This document shows positions 1 to 6,500 of a stretch of DNA of 8,769 bases, one piece after another. A model generated the notes under the pieces. The model did not search any database, was not told the origin of the DNA, and saw only the letters and a list, made by a program, of their open reading frames with translations. The stretch's first letter is position 1. The number at the start of each line of letters is the position of its first letter. A program made the position numbers and the translations under genes. Source of the stretch: Alphaproteobacteria bacterium (GTDB lineage: Bacteria > Pseudomonadota > Alphaproteobacteria > ATCC43930 > CGMCC-115725); NCBI GenBank assembly GCA_030039815.1, contig JASHUW010000164.1, positions 1-8,769 on the forward strand, read 5' to 3'.

Positions 1-1
1 T

Positions 2-112
2 ACAGCGGTCGGGCTCGGACCCAGGGTGCTGCGGGCCGAGACCGCCGCGCTCGCTGCCCTGGCGACGTTTCAGGCGATCGCCGGGGACTGGCGCGGCGCC
101 CGCGCCCGCTGA
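2..112 (+). CDS. rsmE: 16S rRNA (uracil-1498-N3)-methyltransferase, C-terminal end (partial)
   Basis: This is the 3' end of a gene that starts before the window; 36 codons and a TGA stop are present. The readable peptide contains VGLGPRVLRAETAALAAL, which is the C-terminal signature of RsmE-type SPOUT methyltransferases: the Gly-rich loop and the 'LRxETA' segment form part of the knotted S-adenosylmethionine site. RsmE methylates N3 of U1498 in 16S rRNA of the small subunit. The ending GDWRGARAR is a normal short tail after the last helix. The neighbour gshA begins 75 bp downstream on the same strand, an arrangement I recall from alphaproteobacteria, which supports the call. The family assignment rests on this one motif because the N-terminal PUA-like domain is outside the window; another SPOUT member is the only real alternative. 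Confidence 0.8.
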   Translation, partial: TAVGLGPRVLRAETAALAALATFQAIAGDWRGARAR

Positions 113-128
113 CGAGACCGCCGGGGGC

Positions 129-160
129 TTGTCGATCGCCGGTTTCGCCCGATCTATTGT
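129..160 (+). promoter_or_regulatory. possible sigma-70-type promoter for gshA
   Basis: TTGTCG at 129-134 resembles a -35 box, and TCTATT at 153-158 resembles a -10 box after an 18-bp spacer. Each matches four of six consensus positions. A start about seven bases later would leave a leader of roughly 22 nt before the gshA ATG. The gshA Shine-Dalgarno candidate is GGAG at 171-174, 13 nt before the ATG, which is on the long side. The match is weak and gshA might instead be read through from rsmE. Confidence 0.25.
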
Positions 161-187
161 CACGCATCTTGGAGTATCCTCGCGCGA

Positions 188-1555
188 ATGTCCGCCCCGC
201 CGAAATCGCCTGGAGCGCCGATCACCGACCGGCGGCAGCTCATCGAGTTCCACGAAAAGGGCAACAAGCCGCCTGAAGCGTGGCGCGTCGGCACCGAGCA
301 CGAGAAATTCGTCTTCCGTCGCGGCGATCTGCGGCGTGCGCCCTATGAGGGGCGCGACGGCATCGGCGCGCTGCTCCATGGCATGCTGCGCTTCGGCTGG
401 GACCCGGTCTACGAGGGCGACAACGTCATCGCGCTCGAAAACGACGCGCGATGTTCGATCACGCTCGAACCGGGCGGGCAGTTCGAGCTGTCCGGCGCGC
501 CGCTGGAGACCGTCCACCAGACTTGCGCCGAGGTGCACGAGCATCTGCGCCAGGTGCGCGAGGTCTGCGACGAGTTGGGGCTCGGCATGTTGGGCCTCGG
601 CTTCGATCCCACCTCGCGGCGCGAGGATGTCGGCTGGATGCCGAAGGGGCGCTACCGGATCATGCGCGACTACATGCCAAAGAAAGGCTCGATGGGCCTC
701 GACATGATGCTGCGCACCTGCACCGTGCAGGCCAATCTCGACTACCGATCCGAAGCGGACATGGTGAAGAAGTTTCGCGTCGGGCTGGCGCTGCAACCGG
801 TCGCGGTGGCGCTGTTCGCCAACTCCCCCTTTACCGAGGGCAAGCCCAACGGCTTCCAGAGCTATCGCAGCCATGTCTGGACCGACACCGATCCCGATCG
901 TTGCGGCACCTTGCCATTCGTGTTCGAGGAAGGGTTCGGCTTCGAGCGCTATGTCGATTACATGCTCGACGTGCCGATGTATTTCGTCTACCGCGACGGC
1001 AAGTACATCGACGCGAGCGGCCAGTCGTTCCGCGATTTTCTCGCCGGCAAGCTGCCGGCGCTGCCGGGCGAAATCCCGACGCTGACCGACTGGTCCGACC
1101 ACGTCACCACCGTCTTCCCCGAGGTCCGTCTCAAGAGCTATTTGGAGATGCGCGGCGCTGATGGCGGTCCGTGGCGGCGGCTTTGCGCCTTGCCGGCATT
1201 GTGGGTGGGCTTGCTTTACGACGATGCGGCGCTCGACGCGGCCTATGACCTCGTCGCCGGCTGGACCGCGGTGGAGCGCGACGCGATGCGCGCCGAGGTG
1301 CCTAAGCTCGGGCTCGATGCGCGCATCCGCAGCCGCACCCTGCGCGACGTGGCGCTCGAAGTGCTCGATTTCGCGCGCGAGGGGTTGCATCGCCGCGCGC
1401 GCCGCGACGAATGCGGCGAGGACGAGACGCACTACCTCGACGCGCTGTTCTCGATCGCCGGCTCGGGGCGCAGCCCGGCCGCCGAAATGCTCGAGGATTA
1501 CGACAAGCGCTGGCGCGGCGACATCAAGCGCGTCTACGAGGAATATGCCTATTAG
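188..1555 (+). CDS. gshA: glutamate-cysteine ligase, plant-like GCS2 family
   Basis: This 455-residue cytoplasmic enzyme joins L-glutamate and L-cysteine through the gamma-carboxylate using ATP (EC 6.3.2.2), the committed step of glutathione synthesis. The sequence shows the GCS2-type landmarks in order: GTEHEKF at residues 35-41, ITLEPGGQFELSGAP at 91-105 (acidic and Gln residues of the substrate/metal site), RTCTVQANLDY at 176-186, ANSPF at 211-215, SYRSHVWTDTDPDRCG at 225-240, and a PEVRLKSYLEMRGAD block at 311-325. The length and motif set match the plant/alphaproteobacterial branch, not the E. coli GshA branch. The ATG at 188 is preferred because the GTEHEKF motif follows at the usual distance, with a GGAG 13 nt upstream. 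The stop lies inside the start region of the acyltransferase gene (11-bp overlap), so the two are probably cotranscribed. No gshB is visible here. An EgtA or YbdK-type carboxylate-amine ligase is less likely given the full motif set. Confidence 0.95.
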   Translation: MSAPPKSPGAPITDRRQLIEFHEKGNKPPEAWRVGTEHEKFVFRRGDLRRAPYEGRDGIGALLHGMLRFGWDPVYEGDNVIALENDARCSITLEPGGQFELSGAPLETVHQTCAEVHEHLRQVREVCDELGLGMLGLGFDPTSRREDVGWMPKGRYRIMRDYMPKKGSMGLDMMLRTCTVQANLDYRSEADMVKKFRVGLALQPVAVALFANSPFTEGKPNGFQSYRSHVWTDTDPDRCGTLPFVFEEGFGFERYVDYMLDVPMYFVYRDGKYIDASGQSFRDFLAGKLPALPGEIPTLTDWSDHVTTVFPEVRLKSYLEMRGADGGPWRRLCALPALWVGLLYDDAALDAAYDLVAGWTAVERDAMRAEVPKLGLDARIRSRTLRDVALEVLDFAREGLHRRARRDECGEDETHYLDALFSIAGSGRSPAAEMLEDYDKRWRGDIKRVYEEYAY

Positions 1556-2744
1556 CCCGGCGCGGGGTTCGATCGCCGGCGCCTTCGAGCCTCCCCCGAG
1601 CCTTCCGCAGCCGCGCCAGCCGCTCATCGCGCTCGATTTGCTGCGCGCCCTGGCGGCGCTGGAGGTGGTCCTCTTTCATGTGCGCCGCGAAGGCTTTGTC
1701 GAATTCGGCGCATTGCCGATCGACCAGCAATCGCCGTTTGTCGCGGTGCCATTCGTGCTGACCCAACTCGGTCGCGAGGCGGTGCTGGTCTTTTTCGTGC
1801 TCAGCGGATTTCTCGTCGGCGGCCAGATCATTTCGCGGCTGCAGTGCGGTTCGTTCCGTCTGGCCGACTATGCCGTCGACCGCTCCACACGCATTCTGCT
1901 GCCGTTGATCCCGGCATGCCTGTTGACTGAGGCGATCAACGTTCTGGTGTTTCACCGACCCGACCGGATGATCGATTTTCTCGCATCAACGAGTGGCCTC
2001 AACGGCGTCGTGGGAAGGGGCATCGCCGGAAACGGCGTGCTGTGGACGCTCTCCTACGAGATCTGGTTCTACATCGCGGGCGGCGCCTGCGCGGTACTGC
2101 TCTCCGCGAGGAACGGCGCCGCCGCCGGTCGCGCGCTCGCCGTCGCCGGCATCTGCGCCGTGATCTTCTCGCGGCTGGAGGCCCGCTATCTGCTCTATTG
2201 GGTGGTGGGCGCGCTCGCCGTCTTTTGTCTGCAGGTCAAGTATCGACGCAGTTTGGCTCTCGCTGGCGGAGCGGTGGCGCTGGCCGCGGTGTGGCAGCAC
2301 CAGACGGCATGGATCGGCGAGTGGTTCGCGCCGCGAGCGATTGTTTTGTATCAGCTCAGCGAGGCGGGGATCGCCGTTGGGTTGGCGTTGATGATGCCGG
2401 CGCTCTGCAGCGACGGACTCAACCGGCGCTTCCATTCCGTGCGGCAGGTCGCGGCGATGGCGGCAGGATGCTCCTACTCGCTCTATTTGATCCACGCGCC
2501 GCTGCTCTTCCTCATGCGGCCGCTGCTGCCGAGGGCGGCGGCGATCACCGCGAATTCCTTAGAAGCGGTTTTGATCCGACTGATCGTCATCGCGATCGGG
2601 GTTGCGGCTTTTTATTGGTGCTTCGAGCGAAACACCAATCGGCTGCGGCGCTGGTTGCGGGGCAGGATCCGGTCCGGAGACACGCGGCTTGTTCCGGCTG
2701 GAGGGGTCGTAGTGGAGAAACGGGCCGGATCAGTGAGGGGCTAG
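1545..2744 (+). CDS. Acyltransferase_3 family integral membrane O-acyltransferase
   Basis: This 399-residue polytopic inner-membrane protein belongs to the OafA/OpgC/NodX-like acyltransferase family. Members move an acyl group, often acetyl or succinyl, across the membrane onto sugars of lipopolysaccharide, exopolysaccharide, glucans or Nod factors. The N-terminal 25 residues are Pro-rich and cytoplasmic-looking. The first helix carries the family's R-x10-H signature (Arg34 to His45 in ALDLLRALAALEVVLFH). FFVLSGFLVGG at 83-93, RILLPLIPACL at 116-126, LWTLSYEIWFYI at 166-177 and CSYSLYLIHAPLL at 309-321 follow in the order expected for the family. Further hydrophobic segments lie near 197-207, 216-229, 238-249, 275-286 and 342-359. 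No SGNH domain is attached. The only credible start is the ATG at 1545, inside the end of gshA, with GAGGA at 1538-1542 at unusually close spacing. Reading in the same frame further upstream gives only gshA-overlapping, Arg/Ala/Ser-rich sequence. The tail (residues 365-399) is basic and cytoplasmic. The acceptor substrate cannot be told from sequence. Confidence 0.88.
   Translation: MPISPARGSIAGAFEPPPSLPQPRQPLIALDLLRALAALEVVLFHVRREGFVEFGALPIDQQSPFVAVPFVLTQLGREAVLVFFVLSGFLVGGQIISRLQCGSFRLADYAVDRSTRILLPLIPACLLTEAINVLVFHRPDRMIDFLASTSGLNGVVGRGIAGNGVLWTLSYEIWFYIAGGACAVLLSARNGAAAGRALAVAGICAVIFSRLEARYLLYWVVGALAVFCLQVKYRRSLALAGGAVALAAVWQHQTAWIGEWFAPRAIVLYQLSEAGIAVGLALMMPALCSDGLNRRFHSVRQVAAMAAGCSYSLYLIHAPLLFLMRPLLPRAAAITANSLEAVLIRLIVIAIGVAAFYWCFERNTNRLRRWLRGRIRSGDTRLVPAGGVVVEKRAGSVRG
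2741..2744. other. CTAG tetranucleotide carrying both stop codons of two convergent genes
   Basis: The acyltransferase ends with TAG at 2742-2744 on the + strand. The hydrolase ends with TAG on the - strand, the complement of 2741-2743. Because CTAG is its own reverse complement, four bases provide both stops and the genes overlap by 4 bp with no spacer for a conventional terminator. Confidence 0.95.
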
Positions 2745-4720
2745 CCCGGCTTCTCGCCCGTCACCGGCGGTGAAACGGCGACGCCGTCGCCGAGGGTGAA
2801 AGCGTGCCAGCCTGACGGATCGGCCATGTCGGGCTCGGGCGGCTTGCCCGATAAGGACATCCAGCGGTCGTTGTGCCAACTCGTCATCGCCACCTCGGCC
2901 TTGAGGCTCGCGCCGGCGATCGGCGGCTGGATGCCGAGATAGGACCAGGGGATCGTCATCTCGGCGGTGACGCGCGGCTGGTCGGCGCCGAAATACGTCG
3001 CCTGCGTGTCGCCGGCCGGCCGACAGCCGTGCTCGATGGCCTCCTCGGCGGCGCCGGCGCAGACGACCCATTTCATCTCGAGATAGTCTTTCACCTTGGT
3101 GCGCGGCGGGATGAAGAACAAGGTCAGGCGCTTCGGCCCGGCGCCGGCGTCGACGCCGAGCTCGACGCGGTAGGCGTCGCCGAGCGGGAACGCGCCGTCG
3201 TAGCGGAACAGGTCAACGTCGTAATAATCCTGGCCGATGGTCGCGAGGTTGAGACCCGCTTCGCCCCACGACAGGTAGATCTCACCGAAATCGACCGCAC
3301 CCGGCGAGGGGATCAGTGGCGGCAACAGGCTCGCCGGCTTTGGCCAGTCGGCGATCGAATGGTCTGTTAGGGATATGTCGGCATGGGGCAGCTGGCTGTT
3401 TTGCATCGCGGCTAACGGCGTCTTTGCAGCCGCGTGAAGCTCCGGGACTCGGCGGTTGGCCTCGGCGAGCGCCGCGGTGAGCCGCTCATAAGGCCGGTCG
3501 TTGATGTCGACGAGGCCGAAGTCGTAATCCTCACCGTCCTCGCGGCCGCCTTTCGGGTGGTCGTAAAGCTGGAACCAGTGGGTGCCGACGATCTCGGGAA
3601 ACGCGGCGAAACTCTCGGTGACCGCGGCGGCGCCGCGGGCGCGCTCGTCCTGGGTCTCGACCGTCATCAGATGGCCGTTATTCTTGTTGCCGGTGCGGTT
3701 GTGATTGGCGGCGAAGAACCATTCGGTGACGACGACCGGCTTGCCGCCCGACAGCTTTTCGAGCCCGTCCCAGAAATAATGCGCGATCCAGCCGTCGCCG
3801 GAATCAGGGTTGTAGTTGGCGGCGATCGCATCGACATGCCGCGCCTCGGCGCGCACGGCCGCGGGGTCGTAATAGATCGGCAGCCGGTCGCCGAAGTAGA
3901 GCGCGTCCGGATCGGCGGCGCGGATCGCCTTCTCGGCGAGCGCGTAATAGCGCTCGGCGACGATGCCGGTCCATTCGCGCACCGCGGCGATGCCATGCCC
4001 GCCGGGCCGCATATGGGTGTACTGGGTGGTCCTCAGCAGCGCGTCCCACGAGGTAACGCCGTCGGGCGGGATGAAATCGGTGGTGAAGCGGCGCCAATCG
4101 TCGCCGTAATGCGCGCGCAGCATCCGCACCCAGCGCTGCTTGGTGAAATTGTCCGCCGGCTTGGCCGAGTAGAAGACGAACAGGGCGCCGGCCCACCAGC
4201 CGACCTCGTTGTCCGAGAAATAGCCGATGCGGTAGGGCGAACCCTTGTAGGGAGCGACCAGCTTCGGCGCCAGCGCCATCATCCGGCGCTCGGTCGCCGG
4301 GTCGAATGGGTCGAACCAGTGAAACCGGGCGAGCCGGCCGAGCTCCAGATTGACGATCATCGGCTCGTGCAATTGCGCCGGCGGCAGCGACCAGCCACCG
4401 ACGCTGTCGAAGCCCCAATCGGCGAGGCGCTGCCGGACGCGCGCGATCCAAGCGGCGAGCGACGGGTCGAACGCCTTCCAGCTGTACCAGACCTTGCCGT
4501 CCCTCTCCCGCCACGGGTAGCCGCCGTCCACGACATTGACGCCGAGGCTGTAGAAGCGGTCGCCACACGGCGTCCTGAACCACGCGACCCCATTATTGTC
4601 GCGCTCGGTCGACCAGCGATCGGATTTGACGGTGGCGAAATCGCAGGCCGTGGCCGGCGACTGCGCCAATGGGACACCCATCGCCGCCACGATGAGCAGC
4701 CGTCGGAAAAACGGTGTCAT
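2741..4720 (-). CDS. secreted clan GH-A-type glycoside hydrolase (agarase/GH42/GH50-like) with C-terminal CBM9-like domain
   Basis: This 659-residue protein is predicted to be exported and to cleave or bind a polysaccharide or oligosaccharide; the substrate is unknown. Residues 1-25 form a signal peptide (RR at 6-7, a hydrophobic run, then SPATA before Cys26). Cys26 could pair with Cys52, or could mark a lipoprotein, though the lipobox is poor. The core from about 45 to 430 looks like a (beta/alpha)8 clan GH-A enzyme: FYSLGVNVVDGGYPW at 56-70, WGFDSVGGWSLPP at 102-114, YFSDNEVGWW at 167-176 with Asn171-Glu172 as likely acid/base, VVVTEWFF at 329-336 with Glu333 as likely nucleophile, and THWFQLYDHPKGG at 380-392. 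The 161-residue spacing of the two Glu fits strands beta4 and beta7. Residues about 447-645 resemble a CBM9/DOMON-like beta-sandwich: DHSIADWP, GEIYLSWGEAGLNLA, AYRVELGVD and a closing DPSGWHAFTL, plus a possible Cys554-Cys566 pair. The ATG at 4720 is chosen because it gives the complete signal peptide; the Shine-Dalgarno match is weak. The gene is codirectional with tldD but separated by 165 bp, so it is probably expressed independently. The GH family number is uncertain. Confidence 0.75.
   Translation of the reverse strand: MTPFFRRLLIVAAMGVPLAQSPATACDFATVKSDRWSTERDNNGVAWFRTPCGDRFYSLGVNVVDGGYPWRERDGKVWYSWKAFDPSLAAWIARVRQRLADWGFDSVGGWSLPPAQLHEPMIVNLELGRLARFHWFDPFDPATERRMMALAPKLVAPYKGSPYRIGYFSDNEVGWWAGALFVFYSAKPADNFTKQRWVRMLRAHYGDDWRRFTTDFIPPDGVTSWDALLRTTQYTHMRPGGHGIAAVREWTGIVAERYYALAEKAIRAADPDALYFGDRLPIYYDPAAVRAEARHVDAIAANYNPDSGDGWIAHYFWDGLEKLSGGKPVVVTEWFFAANHNRTGNKNNGHLMTVETQDERARGAAAVTESFAAFPEIVGTHWFQLYDHPKGGREDGEDYDFGLVDINDRPYERLTAALAEANRRVPELHAAAKTPLAAMQNSQLPHADISLTDHSIADWPKPASLLPPLIPSPGAVDFGEIYLSWGEAGLNLATIGQDYYDVDLFRYDGAFPLGDAYRVELGVDAGAGPKRLTLFFIPPRTKVKDYLEMKWVVCAGAAEEAIEHGCRPAGDTQATYFGADQPRVTAEMTIPWSYLGIQPPIAGASLKAEVAMTSWHNDRWMSLSGKPPEPDMADPSGWHAFTLGDGVAVSPPVTGEKPG
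2761..2792. other. two adjacent inverted repeats just past the acyltransferase stop, inside the hydrolase 3' end
   Basis: TCACCG-G-CGGTGA (2761-2773) is a perfect 6-bp inverted repeat with a 1-nt centre. CGGCGAC-GCC-GTCGCCG (2776-2792) is a perfect 7-bp inverted repeat with a 3-nt centre. They begin 17 bp beyond the + strand stop and lie in the coding end of the - strand gene. Neither is followed by a T run, so an intrinsic terminator is not shown. They could limit readthrough in both directions or be chance in GC-rich coding sequence. Confidence 0.3.
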
Positions 4721-4885
4721 GCGGGCGATCTTAATGCCTTTCCCCGATCGCGGGGGACGGAGCGGCCCATCGCGCGAGCGATGGGAGGGTGAGGGTTCAT
4801 GGCAGTGGATTGCCCCTCACCCGGCTCACCGCTTCCTGTCTCACCAGCCCTCTGCCGCCTGCGGGAGAGGGGATTGGCTTGATCC
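4721..4885. repeat. intergenic palindrome-rich element, REP-like
   Basis: The spacer between tldD and the hydrolase is packed with inverted repeats. CCCCG-ATCG-CGGGG (4742-4755) is followed by CCCATCGC-GCGA-GCGATGGG (4766-4785), a perfect 8-bp stem with a GNRA-type loop on the + strand. GGGTGAGGG (4787-4795) pairs perfectly with CCCTCACCC (4814-4822). CCCTCTGCCG-CCTG-CGGGAGAGGG (4848-4871) is a 10-bp arm pair with one mismatch. CTCACC occurs three times (4816-4821, 4825-4830, 4840-4845). The mix of CCCTCACCC and CGGGAGAGGG arms resembles dispersed intergenic palindromic repeats known from high-GC alphaproteobacteria, but copy number cannot be seen here. As the sole spacer downstream of tldD it may also stabilise or end the tldD transcript; no T tract supports a classical terminator. 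Confidence 0.6.
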
Positions 4886-6319
4886 TCACGCTGCGGTGCC
4901 GCCGACGGTGATGCCGTCCATGCGCACGGTCGGCTGGCCTACCCCGACCGGCACGCCCTGGCCATCCTTGCCGCAGGTGCCGACCCCGTCGTCGAGCCGC
5001 AGGTCGTTGCCGATCATGGTGATCTTGGTCATCGCATCGGGGCCGTTGCCGATGAGCGTCGCGCCCTTGACCGCGGGGCCGATCTTGCCGTCCTCGATCA
5101 GGTAGGCCTCGGACGCCGAGAACACGAACTTGCCCGAGGTAATGTCGACGCTGCCACCGCCGAAATTGACCGCGTACAGACCTTTCTTGACCGAGGTCAT
5201 GATCTCCTGCGGGTCCTTGTCGCCGGCCAGCATGTAGGTGTTGGTCATGCGCGGGATTGGCGCGTGCGCGAAGCTTTCGCGCCGGCCATTGCCGGTGGGC
5301 TTGACACCCATCAGCCGGGCGTTGAGGCGATCCTGCATGTAGCCTTTGAGGATGCCGTCCTCGATCAGCACGTTGTAGCCCGAAGGCGTGCCCTCGTCGT
5401 CGACGGTCAACGAGCCGCGCCGGTCGGGTATGGTGCCGTCATCGACGACGGTGACGCCCTTGGAGGCGGCGCGCTGACCCATCAGCCCCGAGAAGGCGGA
5501 GGTCTTCTTGCGGTTGAAGTCGCCCTCGAGCCCGTGCCCCACCGCCTCGTGCAGCATCACGCCCGGCCAGCCCGAGCCGAGCACGACGACCATCTCGCCG
5601 GCCGGCGCCGGCACCGAGCCGAGATTGACCAGCGCTTGGCGCAACGCCTCGTCGACCGAGGCCTGCCAGTTCGCTGGGTCGAGATAGCGCTCGTAGGCGA
5701 AGCGGCCGCCGCTGCCGTAGGAGCCGGTCTCCATGCGGTCGCCCTCGCCGACCATGATCGAGACGTTGACCCGTACCAGCGGGCGGATGTCGGCGACCCG
5801 GCTGCCGTCGGCGCGGATGATCTGCACCGCCTGCCAAACACCGCTGATCGACGCCATCACCTGGCGCACCCGCGGGTCCTTGCCGCGCGCATAAGCGTCG
5901 ATGTCGGTGAGCAGCTTGGTCTTCGCCGAGAGATCGACCGCGCCCAGCGGGTTGAGGTCGGTATAGAGCATGCGGTTGGTGCCGACCGGCGGTTCGGCCA
6001 TCGTGCCGTGATGACCGGCGGCGACCGCGCGCACGGTGGCGCCGGCGCGGCGGATCGCCGCCTCCGACAGCTCGGTCGCGTGAGCGTAGCCGGCGGCCTC
6101 ACCGGCGATCGCGCGCAGCCCGAAGCCCTGCGTCGTGTCGAACGAGGCGCTGCGGATGCGGCCGTCGTCGAGCGCCACGCTCTCCGATTGGCTGTACTCG
6201 AGAAACAGCTCGCCGTCATCCATGCCCTGGAGCAATTCGCCGACCAGCCCCTCGACGCGATTCGGGTCCATGCCGGTGCGCGTGAAGAACAGATCGTCGG
6301 TCACGGCGAGATTGGTCAT
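4886..6319 (-). CDS. tldD: metallopeptidase subunit TldD
   Basis: TldD is the catalytic, metal-binding subunit of the cytoplasmic TldD-TldE (PmbA) peptidase. In E. coli the complex trims the microcin B17 leader and degrades unfolded peptides such as the CcdA antitoxin. The protein has 477 residues, close to the family's usual length of about 480. The active-site motif MLHEAVGHGLEGD gives H257-E258-x-x-x-H262 (HExxxH), and Cys449 in DDGVGTCGKDG is at the place of the third metal ligand. Other TldD blocks are present: DDGRIRSASFDTTQGFGLRA (51-70), NFGGGSVDITSGKFVFS (385-401) and the closing PVGVGQPTVRMDGITVGG (457-474). The ATG at 6319 is chosen over an upstream in-frame start that would add 47 unrelated residues: it has AGGAG 7 nt upstream (complement of 6327-6331) and begins with a typical TldD N-terminus. 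The partner gene tldE/pmbA is not in the window. It is divergent from coxB, a neighbour pair I recall from other alphaproteobacteria. Confidence 0.95.
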   Translation of the reverse strand: MTNLAVTDDLFFTRTGMDPNRVEGLVGELLQGMDDGELFLEYSQSESVALDDGRIRSASFDTTQGFGLRAIAGEAAGYAHATELSEAAIRRAGATVRAVAAGHHGTMAEPPVGTNRMLYTDLNPLGAVDLSAKTKLLTDIDAYARGKDPRVRQVMASISGVWQAVQIIRADGSRVADIRPLVRVNVSIMVGEGDRMETGSYGSGGRFAYERYLDPANWQASVDEALRQALVNLGSVPAPAGEMVVVLGSGWPGVMLHEAVGHGLEGDFNRKKTSAFSGLMGQRAASKGVTVVDDGTIPDRRGSLTVDDEGTPSGYNVLIEDGILKGYMQDRLNARLMGVKPTGNGRRESFAHAPIPRMTNTYMLAGDKDPQEIMTSVKKGLYAVNFGGGSVDITSGKFVFSASEAYLIEDGKIGPAVKGATLIGNGPDAMTKITMIGNDLRLDDGVGTCGKDGQGVPVGVGQPTVRMDGITVGGTAA

Positions 6320-6326
6320 GCGGGTG

Positions 6327-6331
6327 CTCCT
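6327..6331 (-). promoter_or_regulatory. Shine-Dalgarno site deciding the tldD start
   Basis: The - strand reads AGGAG, then 7 nt, then ATG at 6319. This good match at ideal spacing fixes the start at 6319 and argues against the upstream in-frame start near 6460. Confidence 0.75.
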
Positions 6332-6470
6332 GCGATTTTCCTGCCTGCCAATATGATGCCGGCAACGCTCGCGCGGAAGGCCGGATCGTTGCAAGATCGT
6401 GTCGCCAAGACCTTGTGCGCGGATGGCGTGCGACGGCTTGCCGCAAGAGGTTGGGGTCAAAGCGACGCAG

Positions 6471-6500
6471 TTGTTGCCGCGTCTGGCTTTGGTGTAGGGT
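6471..6500 (+). promoter_or_regulatory. possible sigma-70-type promoter of the cox operon
   Basis: TTGTTG (6471-6476) and TAGGGT (6495-6500) are separated by 18 bp and resemble -35 and -10 boxes. If used, transcription would begin near 6507 and leave a leader of about 210 nt before coxB. The match is partial and other starts closer to the gene cannot be excluded. Confidence 0.25.

Noticed and set aside
1161..1544. N-terminal extension of the acyltransferase frame back to an ATG at 1161
   Set aside because: This part overlaps gshA out of frame and reads as Arg/Ala/Ser-rich noise; the family signature begins only after residue 25 from the ATG at 1545.
2042..2773. 243-codon + strand frame within the acyltransferase gene
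   Set aside because: It is a shifted reading of the same DNA, Arg/Gly/Ala-rich, without domain motifs.
4741..4757. Intrinsic terminator at the TCCCC...GGGGGA hairpin
   Set aside because: No T run follows on either strand, and the stem lies just upstream of the hydrolase start, so a classical terminator is not supported.
3434..4792. 452-codon open frame on the + strand, opposite the hydrolase gene
   Set aside because: Its translation is Val/Gly/Arg/Ala-rich with no motif, whereas the - strand frame has a signal peptide and clear domain motifs. Long antisense frames are common in GC-rich DNA.
4721..4885. CRISPR-like repeats in the tldD-hydrolase spacer
   Set aside because: The CTCACC copies are only 6 bp and unevenly spaced, with no repeat-spacer pattern; the inverted repeats fit a palindromic element better.
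6320..6460. 47-residue upstream extension of TldD
   Set aside because: The added residues do not resemble TldD N-termini, and a strong AGGAG sits 7 nt before the ATG at 6319.
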